A stretch of 64,000 bases of DNA from Roridomyces roridus (Eukaryota; Basidiomycota; Agaricomycetes; Agaricales; Mycenaceae): positions 248,001-312,000 of the forward strand of contig JARKIF010000008.1 in NCBI GenBank assembly GCA_029378245.1, given 5' to 3'. A program made the translations under genes and the position numbers. The notes under the pieces were generated by a model. That model was not told the origin of the DNA. It was given only the letters and a program-made list of their open reading frames with translations, and searched no databases. The first letter of the stretch is position 1, and each line of letters begins with the position of its first letter. Shown in pieces: positions 45,498 to 58,308 of the stretch.

Positions 45498-47403
45498 TTA
45501 ACGGTAAACCCGAGAGAGCGCAAACATTGACGAGAACAGGGCGACGGCGAATAGATAGAAGACACGACCCTCTTTAGTAGGGTCCCCGTCTGCGAGCAGG
45601 TTACGAATCGGTAAGAACACCAAACCCACACAGAAGTTGGCGATCCCTTCAAGAAAACATGCGCATGAGCTTGGTCAACTATGATCGGGACAACTTACAA
45701 TTGAGGGACAGCGCAATGGTTGACAACGCCGATACAGCCTGGATACAATGTCAAAAGGGGCCTCGGATGCGAGAACTCGGCACTTGCATGATTTGGAGAC
45801 ACCTCTGGTAGGATCACAAAAGGAATCGGTCCTAAACCTATGGCGAAGGACCTGCGGTCGTCAGAATGAGTTGGACTGGAGAAAGAAAGGTACAGACGTT
45901 ACAAAGGTGAGAATTGCAATACTGGACAGCGTCACGAAGCCGGTGTTGAGACCCAGTCCGACCAAGGTCAGCGAGGATATGGCACCGAATGTCGAAATTG
46001 TCAGCAACTGCTTACGACCCATCCGCTGCATACGGGTTCAGTATGAAATCATCCGGCCTGGATAAACGGACCTCGATGAGAAAGATCGGCGGAAAAGTCA
46101 TGAGAAGATTAACGATGGTGATGCCTAGGGAAACATAGGGTCCAAAATCGGGCAATGATTTGGACAGAATCTCGTTGCTATAATACAGAACTGTTGCTGA
46201 GGTTAAAAATGTTCACGTTTAAAATAGGGTTGATTACCAGCATTGATCCCTGTAAAGATAGAAGCTTGGATGAAAAGAACCAAGACGGGAGCGCACCAGA
46301 AAGTTGCTGTGACAACATGGCGAAACAAACAATTGCAAGCGGTTTCTTTAGCTCACGAGCGGATAGCACCTGCGGCACAGTGAGTGCAGGGGTGCCTTCG
46401 CTACGGCGCGCCTCCATTTCATCCAGCAGCGGGTCCTCGACGGATGCTGAGGCTGCGTAGAATCAGTTGAAAGGGCTAGATTCCGGTCAGATAGCATACG
46501 AGTAGCGGGTGTTTCCTTTCCCCATAATTTGCGTGAAGCGGCCTTCTTGGGTTCAACTTGTCCCTTGGTACCAAGCCATGTCGGCGAATCCACCATCAGC
46601 GGGCTCAGCAAGAATTGAACCACAGAGGTGGCTGCCGAAATGAATAAAACTGATCTCCACTGAGTCGGAGTGGCAAAGCGCAGACCAAGAGCCTGGGTGA
46701 CGAAGATGCCTATTACAATTCCGAGCTGGGTGAGGACGCCTGTGTGACACCTTGTAAGTCTCTTTTCTTGCCCGCAACAGTACAGACTTGCCGACATTTC
46801 CGCTGATTTTGGCAGGAGCAATCTCGGCCAAGAACACGGGCGCTAGACAGAGACCGAGGCCGGAGCCAACTCCAACAAGGAGTCTGGTGTTTGGTCAGAG
46901 TCGAGGTTTAGGGTTGAGGCGAGCAGAGTTACCTCCCGAGACCGAGGATGCCAACGGATGCGCTGACGCACATAAGGCTAGAGCCGACGGCGACAAACGC
47001 GGCGCTGATCCGTGCGGCTGCTCTGCGACCCCAGCGGTCCATGACCAGATTGGCCACAATGCTGCCGGCGAGGCCGCCGACAGTGAAGAGGGTGGTTACG
47101 ACGGAGAACGTGAAATCAGACATGGGCAGGCATGTAGGCAGACCATAATAACGACGTGTGTCTGGAAAAAGTTCCTTGCAAGTCACCACGGACTGGGGGA
47201 GTCATGAGGCTTGTGTAGAGACGCCTGAGCGACATGAAAAGACCTGTATTTGATTCAAGGCAGAGATGTGGTATCCGTATTGGAAGGGGATTAGGAGGAT
47301 CCAGAGACAAACTAGCCACCCGAACTGACACGAAAGTCAGCAGGAAGAAGAGCTTGAGCTAGCCAGCACAGACCTGCGTAAACGCTTCACCGTTGCGAGA
47401 CAT
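45498..47403 (-). CDS. MFS sugar-porter family membrane transporter
   Basis: A 12-helix major facilitator of the sugar-porter type. It starts MSRNGEAFTQ at 47403 and enters the first helix as FGWLVCLWILLIPFQYGYHI. Diagnostic motifs are the loop 2-3 signature LVMDRWGRRAAARIS, the PESPR-like LAPVFLAEIAPAKISGNVG, the mid-loop block DPLLDEMEARRSEGTPA, SQQLSGINAVLYYSNEIL of helix 7 and LIERMGRKQLLTISTF. The last helices end with NWIANFCVGLVFLPIRNLL and FYLFAVALFSSMFALSRVYR. The sequence resembles yeast Vps73/YBR241C-type vacuolar porters more than plasma-membrane hexose carriers, but the substrate is not predictable. About ten introns; no frame break found. Confidence 0.85.
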
Positions 47404-47728
47404 GATGGCGGTGTGTTACTATATGGGCGATAACGTGTTATCAATGCGGGGTAAAATGTGACGGACAGGGGACAGCTAGCGCCTTTTCTTGTTCTTGTTC
47501 TCAATGCTCGGTCGAGGACGTCGAGGACGCGCAGGACGTGTGGGTCGTTTGGCCGGGCGCGTCAGACGGCACTGGGCAAACTCTCAGCTGATCAGAACTT
47601 GGACAGCGTCACGCGGTCGCTAATAGTAAACGGAATCTCTTGGCCGTGATTTTCTCTCCCTTGGACGCCTCATACCCCGCCGCATACCACTCTTTTCTGT
47701 CGCTCTCTTAACCCCCGCCCTCGCAAAC
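47404..47728. promoter_or_regulatory. Divergent intergenic region between the MFS and GH13 genes
   Basis: These 325 bp separate the two divergent starts. A GAGGACG-type short repeat lies near 47514-47536. The last 80 bases before the GH13 start are CT-rich, as in many highly expressed fungal promoters. No other feature is visible. Confidence 0.45.
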
Positions 47729-50105
47729 ATGCTTCTGTCACTCGTTGCCCTCTCTCTTCTGGCCTGTCCTGCCTTTGCAGCTACTGCTGAGCAGTGGAGG
47801 GTGCGTCGCGTTCACTCGACATCTTCTCAACTGGCAACCGACTGCCCGACAGACACGCAGTATATACCAAGTCATAACAGATGAGCTCGCCGAAAATCAC
47901 AGTTGAGTTCGCATTCTAACTTGCATTTACATAGGTTTGCCCTGGAACCAGGCGCCGTCGTTCCCGAATGTGTTCTTTCCGACTCGACATGGTGCGCACT
48001 TGGGTGCCCGTGAATCGACTGTTTCTAACACTACTTGCAGGTGTGGTGGAACATGGAATAGGTCCGTCGAAACCATGCATTTCAATACTCTCGCGTCAAC
48101 TTGCTTAGCATCCGTGAAAACCTCGACTATATTCAAGATGCAGGGTTCACAGCCAGTATGAGGACTCCCACAATACTTTCCAGCATTTTCTTATGCTCTG
48201 CGCGCAGTCTGGATTAGTCCTGTCAGCCAAAACTACCAAGGCCCGCGGACGGCTTACGGGGATCCATACCATGGTTATTGGCCGGCCGACATTCAGCAGC
48301 TGAACGAACATTTTGGCACGGCGAATGAGCTGATGGCTTTGACCGCTGAGGTGCACCGTCGGGACATGTACGCTCATCATTCAATCTGTCTCCTGACTGA
48401 GCTGATATGTTATTAGGTATATTATGGTAGACACGCCTCTCGTTCACCAACAGATGAAACTGACGGACGGACTGCAAGGTCGACATCGTCATCAACAATG
48501 TTATGGCTACTAGTTTGACCCCGGATTTGTCCTCCTACATGTTTAAGGATCAGGTGCGGCTTCACTGAATGTCAGATACTGTGTCCTGAGTGTTTGGCAG
48601 GAACACTATCATCCCTATTGTCCCGTCGACTACAGCAATTTGACGAGCGAACAGCAATGTTGGCTCGGTGACACGACCGTTCCTCTGCCAGATGTAAACA
48701 CGGAAAATGCCGACGTGATATCCCAATACTCTTCTTGGATTGCGAACCTCGTTCAAACGTATAACATCGATGGTCTCCGAATTGATGCAGCCAAACATGT
48801 TCATGCGTCGTGCGTCTTGAGATTTTCCGCTTTGGACTTCATCGACTGACCGTGGAAAGATTCTGGCCTGCATTTGCTCAGAGTGCCGGTGTTTTCTGCA
48901 TGGGCGAAGTCTTTGACCCATCCGTCTCGTGCGCTCCTTTCTTCTGATCCGTTTCTTTTGACTTATTCTATGTAAGCACCGTGTCCCAATGGCAAGGGCC
49001 CCAGGCGCTCGACTCGGTGCTAAATTACCCCCTGTATTATGCGCTTCAAGCCGCCTTTACACTACCCGGACCTCAAAACATGAGTGCGCTGACCTCGGTA
49101 CTTTCCCAATCCAAGGCAGCGTACAAGGTATGCCTTGACCCTTGCATGCTCTAGTCTGCTAAGTACGGCTCCCAGGATACCACACTGTCGGTTTTCTCTC
49201 TTCGTCTCTCCCTCATCTTATACCTTCCCCCAGACTGGGCAATTTCCTTGAGAATCAGGATGTCCCCCGATGGCACAACCTGTCCGTCGATCCTCAGAGC
49301 ATGTACAATGCGATGACTCTCGGTTTTCTTTCTGACGGGTATGTCCGCGTACCAAGGGAAATTTCCGAAGCACCAAAGCATTTCTCAGAATTCCCATTGT
49401 ATATTACGGTCAAGAACAAAGTTTCAGCGGCAATTCTGACCCTGTGCGTTCTCAAGTTCCTATCCTTTGACAAAACTGACCTTGAATCCAGTACAATCGA
49501 GAACCTCTCTGGCCGTCGAATTACACAAAGACGACGGCGTACGAGCTCATGACTACCCTGAACACGGTATGATTCTTCACTAGTGAGATCGCCCAGTTAA
49601 TGGTTTTGCTGAAGCTTCGGAATTTCCTTATCAATACCACCGACTGGGCCACGCAACCCACGAATGTGCTCACCTCGACTGACAATGGGCTGGCCTTCCA
49701 GAAAGGGAACATTGTCACCGTTTTGACCAACATTGGTTCTCCGCCGCAGAACTTCACGCAAACCTCATTTCAGTCTCCGTGGCCGGCGGAGACCATAGCC
49801 ATTGAGTATGTGGTCATGTATATTCTTTCTATGGATACTGATGCAGGACTGACAGTGTCATCGCGTGCCGGCAATTCGTCGCTGCTTCCGGTGGTTACAT
49901 TGGGGTCGAATACACCAAGGGAGGCGTTCCAGTTGTACTGGCGGACTCGTCCTTCCTGGTGGGATCTGGCTTGTGCAACGCGACTCTGGGTTTGCAGGAT
50001 GGGTCCCAGGGTCAGACCATCGTCCAGTCTTTCGCTTCGCGGGACAGGCCGCTCACTTGGCTGTTAACATTTATTACTATTACTATTTCTCTGGGTCTGG
50101 TGTAG
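47729..50105 (+). CDS. GPI-anchored GH13 alpha-glucan-active enzyme, AgtA-type glucanotransferase candidate
   Basis: The secreted N-terminus MLLSLVALSLLACPAFAATA is a clear signal peptide. The GH13_1 fold follows: SIYQVITD, WCGGTWN, LDYIQDAGFTAVWISPVSQN, and GPRTAYGDPYHGYWPADIQQ. Catalytic residues are present: nucleophile Asp in DGLRIDAAKH (48784-48786), acid Glu in MGEVFD (48906-48908), transition-state Asp in FLENQD. But region I reads VDIVINNV with Asn (48497-48499) where amylases have His. Region IV reads ENQD with Gln (49256-49258) instead of ENHD. A beta-sandwich C-terminal domain ends in a hydrophobic tail (TWLLTFITITISLGLV) typical of GPI addition. Both His losses plus the GPI tail are the hallmarks of Aspergillus AgtA/AgtB wall alpha-glucanotransferases. 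An intron junction near 47882-47933 is hard to place. Confidence 0.87.
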
Positions 50106-50250
50106 CAGCGTCTTTGTAGTTTGATATCATTTGTTGATCACATTGACACGCGCTTGGGGTTCGTGCTTGCGAGCCACTTCGCTCTTCTTCTTGTGTGGTA
50201 TCCGCGCGCAGTGTGGGGACCTGGCACTGGCCGCGGTGACCCCAGTGTCA

Positions 50251-53200
50251 ATGGAATCGACGTCCACCAATAGCCCCCCAATTTCGACATCCCTGGGCAC
50301 GATCGTAAAGGCCCAAATTGTTTTCCTCCTTTCAACTCTCACCGAAGACAACTTTGAGCGGAACCAAGTTGAAATACGCTCCGTACGTGCCAGCCTTGTC
50401 GTGTTTCGCGCTTTTCACCTTTTTTCGTCTCCAGCTGTCGGAACAGCATGGAATAGACACCTACCTACACTTCATCCGCCGCCTCATCGTGCACTCGCAA
50501 GCACGTCTCTCCTCATCCTCATCCCCCTCGACATTCGAACTTTCCACCTCGTTGACTTTCCGGCTTTTGATCCAGGAAACGCAACGCCTTGCACGCGACC
50601 CCCTCTTAGCTGGCCGTTTTCGTGACGGCATCGACAAGGGAGAGGGCGAGCTCTTCCGCAGTTTCGATCTTGTGCGGTTTTCAGACCGCGTAGGTCTGCG
50701 TCCCCTCGAACGATTCATCCTCGCCGCCTCCATCGTCGCAGCCCCAACGCGTAAAGAACTCGCCACACAGGCCACCAATATCATCCACTCCGAATTCGAC
50801 AACGCAATATTAGCCCTCTGCCACACCACCTCCTTTGAATACGCAGACTTGTCCCCTACCCAAGTCGCCAAACTCATGTCCAACCTTCTATCCGATCCAC
50901 CATCCGAATCTCCGGCCTTGGACCCCACGCAGCGTCAGGCCCTCATCGTCGCCGCTCAATCCAAGTATGGAAAAGAGACCATCGCCCCCGTTCTTCACAG
51001 AATACTCCCGAGTCTCAGGTGTGTGGAAGGGCAACCTTGCTGACTTGTTGACTCACACTTTCTCTTAGCCTACCCGCTGGCGCTTCTCTCGTGCAAGTTC
51101 TCATTCAATTGGGGCCCGAGATCACCAGCGACCCAGAGGTCGTCCGAGCGTTGCTCGCGCGCTTCAACATCACGGATGCAAATCCCCCGCGAGACAGCTT
51201 TTTAGTCGATATCATGTCTACCTTGGGCCGTCTTGCCGCGGAAGGAACCACTATGTGTGATGTTGGGGCGTTGGTTCGAGCATTGAGTAGCTTCGTACGT
51301 GTTGAACCTCCCTTTCAGCTCCTTACTGACATTTGCTTGAAGCATGTTTCATTGAACTGGGCCAGTGTGATCAAGTCATTCGACTGGCCTGATCGTCATG
51401 GTGTCGACACTGCGACTCTCAAGCTCCTCATTGCCATCCTTGTCAACAGCCCCCGTGACGCGGAGCCACACGCAGTGACCGGCTTTTGGACTACGTGGAC
51501 AAACTCTCTTTATCAGCTACGTCTGCTGGATGCGCTACTCTCCCTTCCTGGGGACACCTTCAACTTTGTCCAATTGCCGGGAAGGAGAATAGTGACAGTC
51601 GACGATGTCTCGATTGCGAGCCCCACGATCAAGTCGCTGGCAGCCAACGTCCAAGGTCATACATGGAACTCGTTGGAGCTCTTCGAGGTCCTGGTGCGCC
51701 TTGCTGACGCCGATTCTCCTGAGATTCGGAATTGCGTGAGAGAAATGCTGGACAAGGCAATCAAAATCAGTGCAGAGCTCGTTCACATGGGTTTACTCCA
51801 AGTTCCTGTAAGTTCTCGAGTCTGCCTTTTTTTTCCTCCCTTCTCATCTATGCGTCAGGACCTCGCTTGGAACGAAATCCGGCTGGAATACTCACGCCGG
51901 TTATTGGCCATGTTCCTTGCCGGTCATCCCAACCACCAGCTAGTATTCATGAGAATCTGGCAAATAGAACCCTCCTATCTCACCAACGCGTTCCGCGACT
52001 TTTACGAAGAAAACCCCCTCAACATCACCAGGATATTGGATGTTGCTCAGGACTTGAAGGTATATTCTCTCATTTGCACTGTCGTTCTTTCCTAAACTGT
52101 TTTGTCAGATCCTGGAATCCCTTCTCGAAGTTCGCCCCTTCGTGTTTGCCCTCGACGTCGCTGCCCTGGCGTCCAGAAGAGAATATCTCAATCTGGACAA
52201 GTGGTTGGCCGACAATGTGGCTAATCACGGCGGGGAATTTCTCCACTCCGTTGTCCTCTTCCTCGACCAAAAAATGGAAAGCGAGAAGGTGGCCAGGATT
52301 TCCGATCCTGCCGTGGAGAACCGCACAATGCCTCTCAGCCCCAATACCATCACTATCATCCTCCGTGTCCTCCGAAACAGGCAAGTATCATCATGCTCAC
52401 GTTATTCCCATATTCAATATTTTCCAGTTCAAATTCCATGAACGAAGCCGATGTTGGCTATTGCATGGAAGTTCGAAATACCTGCCTTCAAATCCACCCC
52501 CGCCTGATGAGCCTCATCCCCGGCTCCGATGTGGAACCCGGTTTCACTGTTGTCACATACTCTCCCGAGATCGAAACAGAAGTTGACGGAATCTACCGTC
52601 AAATGTACGATGAACATACGACCATTGACGACGTCATCGCCATGCTTCAGCGACACAAGGAGTCAAACAATCCCCGCGACCACGAAATATTCTCTTGCAT
52701 GCTGCATTTCCTCTTTGACGAGTACAAATTCTTCCAATCGTATTATCCCGCCCGCGAGCTCGCCATGACCGGCTACCTGTTTGGATCGTTGATTCAGCAC
52801 CAGCTCATTGACTACATCCCCTTGGGCATAGCTGTCCGCTACATCATCGACGCGCTCAACTGTCCACCCGAGACCAACCTGTTCCGATTTGGTGTTGCGG
52901 CGCTCAAGCGTTTCGAAACCAGGCTCTCGGAGTGGCAGCCGCTTTGCTCGGCGCTCGTTCGCATCCCGCACATTGCCGAGGCGGGTCCCGAGCTCATGGC
53001 GAGCATTCACAAGGCTCTTACTTTGGCACCGGAAGACGGTAGCAACGTTGAGCAGCATAGTGGTGACACGGGAGAACCAGCGCATGTATTCACGGCTATC
53101 CAGCCTGACCCGATCGAGGGCTCAATGGAAACACCACCGGAGGAGCTTTCAGACCGCATACTCTTCATCATCAACAACTTGGCGCCGAGTAATTTCGATG

Positions 53201-56200
53201 CCAAACTGATCGAGATGAAAGATCAGTTCAAGGACGAGTACGCAAGATGGTTTGCCAATTATCTGGTGGACCAGCGAATAAGCACAGAACCAAACAACCA
53301 TTCGTTGTACCTCCGTTTCCTTGATGCGTTGGACCGGAAGCCGTTGGCAAAGCTGGTTCTGCAGGAGACTTTGGCCAAGTCGGCCTCTATGCTGAATTCG
53401 GAGAGGTCGATGCAGTCAGGGTCTGACCGGAACACGCTCAAGAACGTCGGCGCGTTCCTGGGAACGATCACATTGGCACGCGACCGACCGATACGATTCA
53501 AGAATCTGTCCTTCAAGGACCTGCTTCTCGAAGGCTACGACAGTGGTCGGCTCATTGTTGCCATCCCCTTTGTTTGCAAGACTTTGGAGCCTTGCGCCAA
53601 GTCCAAGATCTTCAAGGCACCTAATCCATGGTTGATGGCTGTGATCAGCCTGCTTGCAGAGCTGTATCACTTTGCTGAACTCAAGCTGAACCTCAAGTTC
53701 GAGATCGAGGTGCTTTGCAAAGGCCTTGAGATCAACCTTGACACAGTCGAGGCGTCGTCGGTCCTCAAAAATCGACCCCTGGCTGATGCTGGGCCTCCTT
53801 TGCCCGACTACGTCGCCGACATCGACTCTCTTCCGATCGATGGCTATGCTTCGGCCCAGCCCGCAGGCGACCCCCAGGTTCTAGCGCTTGGTCCGGGGAG
53901 CCCCTCAGACTCCCAGCGGGTTGTGGGTGCCCATATCGAAGCTATTCTTGCTACCTTGGCATTGCACGTCCATGTCAGTCCTCAGCTTTCACCGCTGAAT
54001 GTCAACCACGTCTTCAAGCGTGCCGTGGCTCTTGCCGTTGACCGCGCTGTCCGAGAGGTGAGAGTTTTGTACTTGTGGCTTTGCATGTCTGATCCTTTCT
54101 AGATCATCCTTCCTGTTGTTGAACGTTCTGTCACGATCGCTGGTATCTCGACTCGTGAACTCGTCACAAAGGATTTCGCTACCGAGCCTAACGAGGACAA
54201 GTTGCGCAACGCCGGTCACCTGATGGCGCAAAAGCTTGCAGGGAGCCTTGCGTTGGTGACCTGTAAAGAACCGCTGAAGAGTAATATGGCCACCCATCTC
54301 CGACAGTTCCTCGCAGAGAACGGGTTCAACGACGTAAGTCATTCCTGTCCTCTTCTAAATAATATTGCTGAGGTAGATTAGATGGTCCCCGAGCCGGTCA
54401 TACTGCTTTTAGTTCAAGACAATCTCGACGTTGCTTGCGCTGCAATCGAGAAGGCTGCGATGGAGCGGGCTGTTTCCGATGTTGATGAAGGTTTTGCAGC
54501 GTCTTATGAAGCCCGTCGCCGGCATCGCGAAGCTCGGAGCACCCAGAGTTTCTGGGACCCCGCCGCTGCTCCCAACACCTTCGGCGTTACGCTCCCGGAC
54601 CCGCTCCGCATCAAGCCGAATGGACTTCAGCCCCACCAGACCGGTGTCTACGAAGACTTTGGTTTGTCCTCAAGTGCCTTCACCGGCGCATTGTCTAAAT
54701 CTTCTTCAGGCGTAGAGTCCAAACGCATTGTTGCTGTGAGTCGCCCCAGTTCGACAACATCGTTCGCGCCCGCTCTATACGCCCCTTCCCCTGCACCCGA
54801 AACACCTCAATATCTCAATCACCAAGAAGCCATGGAGCGGTTTGGGGTATGCTTGCTTCCTCTCCACCTTATGCCCTCGTTCTCACTTGTGATCAGGTTC
54901 TCACCCGTGATTTGGAGGCCGTGATGGCACAACTTCCCGTCCAGTCTTTGAGCAGTCTGCCATCAAACCATGATCTTCGGCATCTGGTTCGGCAAATCAT
55001 GTTCTTGGCTGCCGAGTCCACGGATCGCAACCGGACTCCACTTCTCATGTCCCAGAAAATTGTGCAGTTGTTGTACAAGACTCCGTCGCAACTCGGACGA
55101 GAAGTGTACGTTGCCTTGTTGGAGCAGCTTTGCCAGGCTTTCGAAGATGTCGCCAAGGAAGCAATCACGTGGCTCCTCTACGCTGAGGATGAAGTAAGTT
55201 TAGTCTCTCCACTTGGAATGCTCTTTAACAACTGGTTTTAGCGAAAGTTCAATGTCCCTGTGACTGTAACTTTGCTGCGGAGCGGTCTTGTCAATATCAC
55301 CCTGCAAGACCAGCAACTCGCCAAAGTGCTCTTCACGGACCCTCGTCCTACTCTCCTCAATTACGTCGCGGCACTCGTCCGGGAGTGCTTGTCGAGTGAT
55401 CCGCCTGTCGCCACGCAAAACCAGCTCCAATATTCCATCGAGGTCATGAACCAACTTTCTCAGGCCGGAAAAGCCAACGAGGAGTGGGTATCCTTTTTGT
55501 CTTGCCGCTGACTGGGTGATTGACACTATACTCCAGGGTTAACAGATTACTCGACGATCTTCGGGGCGTGAGACGCCCGGTTACCGCCGAAGTACCAGTG
55601 CTTCGGCAGCCTTCGGTCAAACCGGAGACTGAGCAGATGAGAGAGCGACTTTTCGTGTGGTTCCAGCAATGGGTCAATATCTTCCAGCGGTCGCCCTCGC
55701 CGGAGAAGAACTTTGTACCATTCATCACCCAACTCACGAAACAGGGCATCTTGAAAGTCGAAGATGTCTCTTCGTTCTTCTTCCGGGTCTGTGCCGAATC
55801 CAGTGTCAACCAATATGTCAAGTGCATTGCTGTCGGCGACTTTGACTACGCATTCCAGGCCTTGGATGCCATGTCGAGGTTGATTGTATACATCATCAAG
55901 TATCATGGGGATGCGTCGGGTGTCAACAACGACCAGGCCAAAGTCCACTACCTGACCAAGATTCTGTCGATATTTGTACTGGTGCTGGCCAATCTGCACG
56001 AAGAGCAAGGACCCGCGTTCCAGCAAAAGCCGTTCTTTAGATTCTTTTCGAGTCTGATCAACGACTTGCACGCCATTGAGGCGCATCTTGGGCAAGTCTA
56101 CTTCCAGCTGCTGATTGCCATCAGGTTTGTCTATCTTTCCTCCCGATATGCAGCCGCTTATACCCCTTCAGTGATACCTTGAGCTCTCTGCAGCCCACAT

Positions 56201-57362
56201 ACTTCCCGGGTTTCGCGTTTTCGTGGATGTGCCTCATCTCCCACCGGCTGTTCATGCCAAAATTACTCCTCTCCGAAAATCGCGAGGTAACCCACTTTTC
56301 TTTCGATCTTGTACGCACCGCTTACTCGTATTCAAGGGCTGGTCTGCTTTCCACAAGCTGCTTCTGTCCCTCTTCAAATTCCTGTCCCCTTTCCTCAAGG
56401 ACTCGAATCTCCAGCTCGCATCGAAGGACCTCTACCGTGGTGCCCTTCGTCTGCTACTGGTTCTCCTCCACGATTTCCCGGAATTTCTCAGCCAGTACTA
56501 CTTCACACTTTGCGACGTGATCCCTCCGCGGTGCATTCAGCTCCGAAACATCATCCTCAGTGCTTTTCCCCCTGCACTCATGCTGCCTGATCCTCACTTG
56601 CGGAATATGACATTCGACACCCTTCCAGAGATGGGACCGATTCCACCCATCTTGTCGGATTTCTCCGCGGTACTTAAGAGCGGCGATCTGGGAGTCTTCC
56701 TTGATAACTTCCTCTTGAACCGCTCCACGCCCGCATTCCTCCCGTCCCTCAAAGCTCGGCTGAGACACGCCGGAGTGGCCGACCCGGCAATCGATGGCTA
56801 CAACCTGCCGCTCATCAACTCTCTCGTGATGTACACGGGTGTGTCCTCTGTAGCGCAGGCAAAAGCCAGAAGTGGGTCCTCTCTGTTCGTCGCGAGTGAT
56901 CCCGGTGTCGTAGTTATGCAATACTTGGCGGCCAACCTGGATGACGAAGGTGACCATTTTCGCGTTTGTGGCGGTTCTCATTTTACTCATGCCTTACCTA
57001 GGGCAACATCACCTGCTGAGTGCTATGGTCCTGCATCTCCGCTACCCCAACGCACACACGCATTGGTTTAGTTCCCTTCTGCTCCACCTGTTTTTGGAAG
57101 TCAAAAACGATCGCTTCAGAGAGATCATGACCAAAGTGTTGCTGGAACGATTCATCGTCCACCGACCTCACCCGTGGGGCGCGCTGGTCACTTTCATTGA
57201 GCTGCTTCGTAACCCCAAGTACGACTTCTGGAGTAAAGAATTCATCCGCATTGCGCCTGAAGTGACGATGCTGCTCGAAAGTGTACGTGCTGCGTTCTGA
57301 GCCATCTTGGGCATCTGACTGACAAGTGCTGCCTGCAGGTTGCCCGGTCTATCTTCCAGTAG
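50251..57362 (+). CDS. NOT1: CCR4-NOT complex scaffold subunit NOT1 (CNOT1)
   Basis: The largest gene here, about 2,170 codons. It codes for the scaffold that holds the CCR4 and CAF1 deadenylases and the NOT2-NOT5 module. The start MESTSTNSPPISTSLGTIVK is spliced (donor GTACGTG) to LSEQHGIDTYLHFIRRLIVH. HEAT-like N-terminal repeats run to about 52380, and the long exon from about 52434 holds the MIF4G CAF1-binding domain (FFQSYYPARELAMTGYLFGS, IDYIPLGIAVRYIIDALNCP). The CNOT9-binding DUF3819 part is ERSVTIAGISTRELVTKDFA and KPNGLQPHQTGVYEDF. The C-terminal NOT1 superhelix has YFPGFAFSWMCLISHRLFMP, HDFPEFLSQYYFTLCDVIPP and WGALVTFIELLRNPKYDFW, ending VARSIFQ. The spliced frame is clean from end to end. 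Confidence 0.95.
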
Positions 57363-57689
57363 AGTGTTTTCGCTATCCTTGCTATCTTCGCACCATATAT
57401 CGTATTATTTGGGACACACTGTATTTTGTAACAATATATTACTCTACTCTTCCAGTTTCAGTTTCCGCGGGGACTTTCCGCGGGGACTTTCCGGTGTGAA
57501 TCAGGGCCATCAAGGTGTGTGCCGTGGCGACAACCTCGTCGGTGTCCCAGATCGTTCAGATTGGCTCTTCCTCCCTCATGCTATACTTGTCCGCCTTGCC
57601 TGCTACGTGAGGCTACGTGCTGCGTCCTTCAGCTGACTGAGACTCTGGCGGTGCGCCCTTTGCTTTCGGCCTGACTGGTGGATTGACAA
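57363..57689. other. Intergenic, 327 bp, downstream of NOT1
   Basis: Contains the presumed NOT1 3' UTR, a short tandem repeat at 57467-57492 and the promoter of the next small gene. A short plus-strand frame over it is not protein-like. Confidence 0.45.
57467..57492. repeat. Two tandem copies of a 13-bp unit
   Basis: The unit TTTCCGCGGGGAC occurs twice head to tail, followed by a partial third copy (TTTCC). It lies about 110 bp after the NOT1 stop. The role is unknown; a duplicated factor-binding site and simple slippage are both possible. Confidence 0.7.
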
Positions 57690-58234
57690 GTGGCAGAAAT
57701 GGGCTCGATTCTGCTGGAGCCAGACTCTCTGTACATCACTACGACCCAACTGTCCGAGGCCAAATACCACTGGTCTCTATGCCGCACGGGGAGCAGTTGC
57801 AATGAGGCTGTCCGGCACCACTGGCATGAGAAACCACACCTACCAAACCATCCAGTGGCGGAAGGCTACGGATTTCAGAGAATCCAGCCAAGGAGTCTCA
57901 CAGGCCGCGTCGTCTTGGGCTACTTCAAACTCAGTGGATATACCCCACCTTCGTCCACCGTCTGGGCAGAGATATGCGAGACGACCTTCGAGACCAGTTA
58001 TCCGACGGTGCAGCTCAACCGAGTGCACGGCATCACATGTCGGACCTGGGTCTTGAAGGTGCTCTCTACGCTTTGCGAACGGGGATTTCTCGAGTATCGG
58101 GGACTATTCGGAATTATGTCGAGTCCCTCGAAAAAGTGATTGCAGATCAGAGCCGGCTGGCGGACAATGCATATCTCACCACATTTTACACGCAACGGAT
58201 CTTGACCTATGTGAGCATGGTCATGGTGGTATAG
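57690..58234 (+). CDS. Small fungal protein of unknown function, frame change near the end
   Basis: Begins MAEMGSILLEPDSLYITTTQ and reads LSEAKYHWSLCRTGSSC, then HHWHEKPHLPNHPVAEGYGF. The conserved-looking core is RVVLGYFKLSGY, AEICETTFETSYPTVQLN and HGITCRTWVLKVLSTL. After ERGFLEY, near 58091-58104, the plausible continuation GTIRNYVESLEKVIADQSRL moves to another frame and ends ILTYVSMVMVV at 58234. In the unshifted frame the protein stops at 58139 with an odd tail. The pattern of a His/Trp-rich front and an ITCRTW block recalls a family of small proteins expanded in mushroom-forming fungi, possibly those labelled DUF7770. I am not sure of that label. Function unknown. Confidence 0.5.
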
Positions 58235-58308
58235 AATGGAATGTACATAAAACACGCAATGTAGCAAAAGATATACCATACAATGTACTAGAACAATTTC
58301 TCTCGAGC

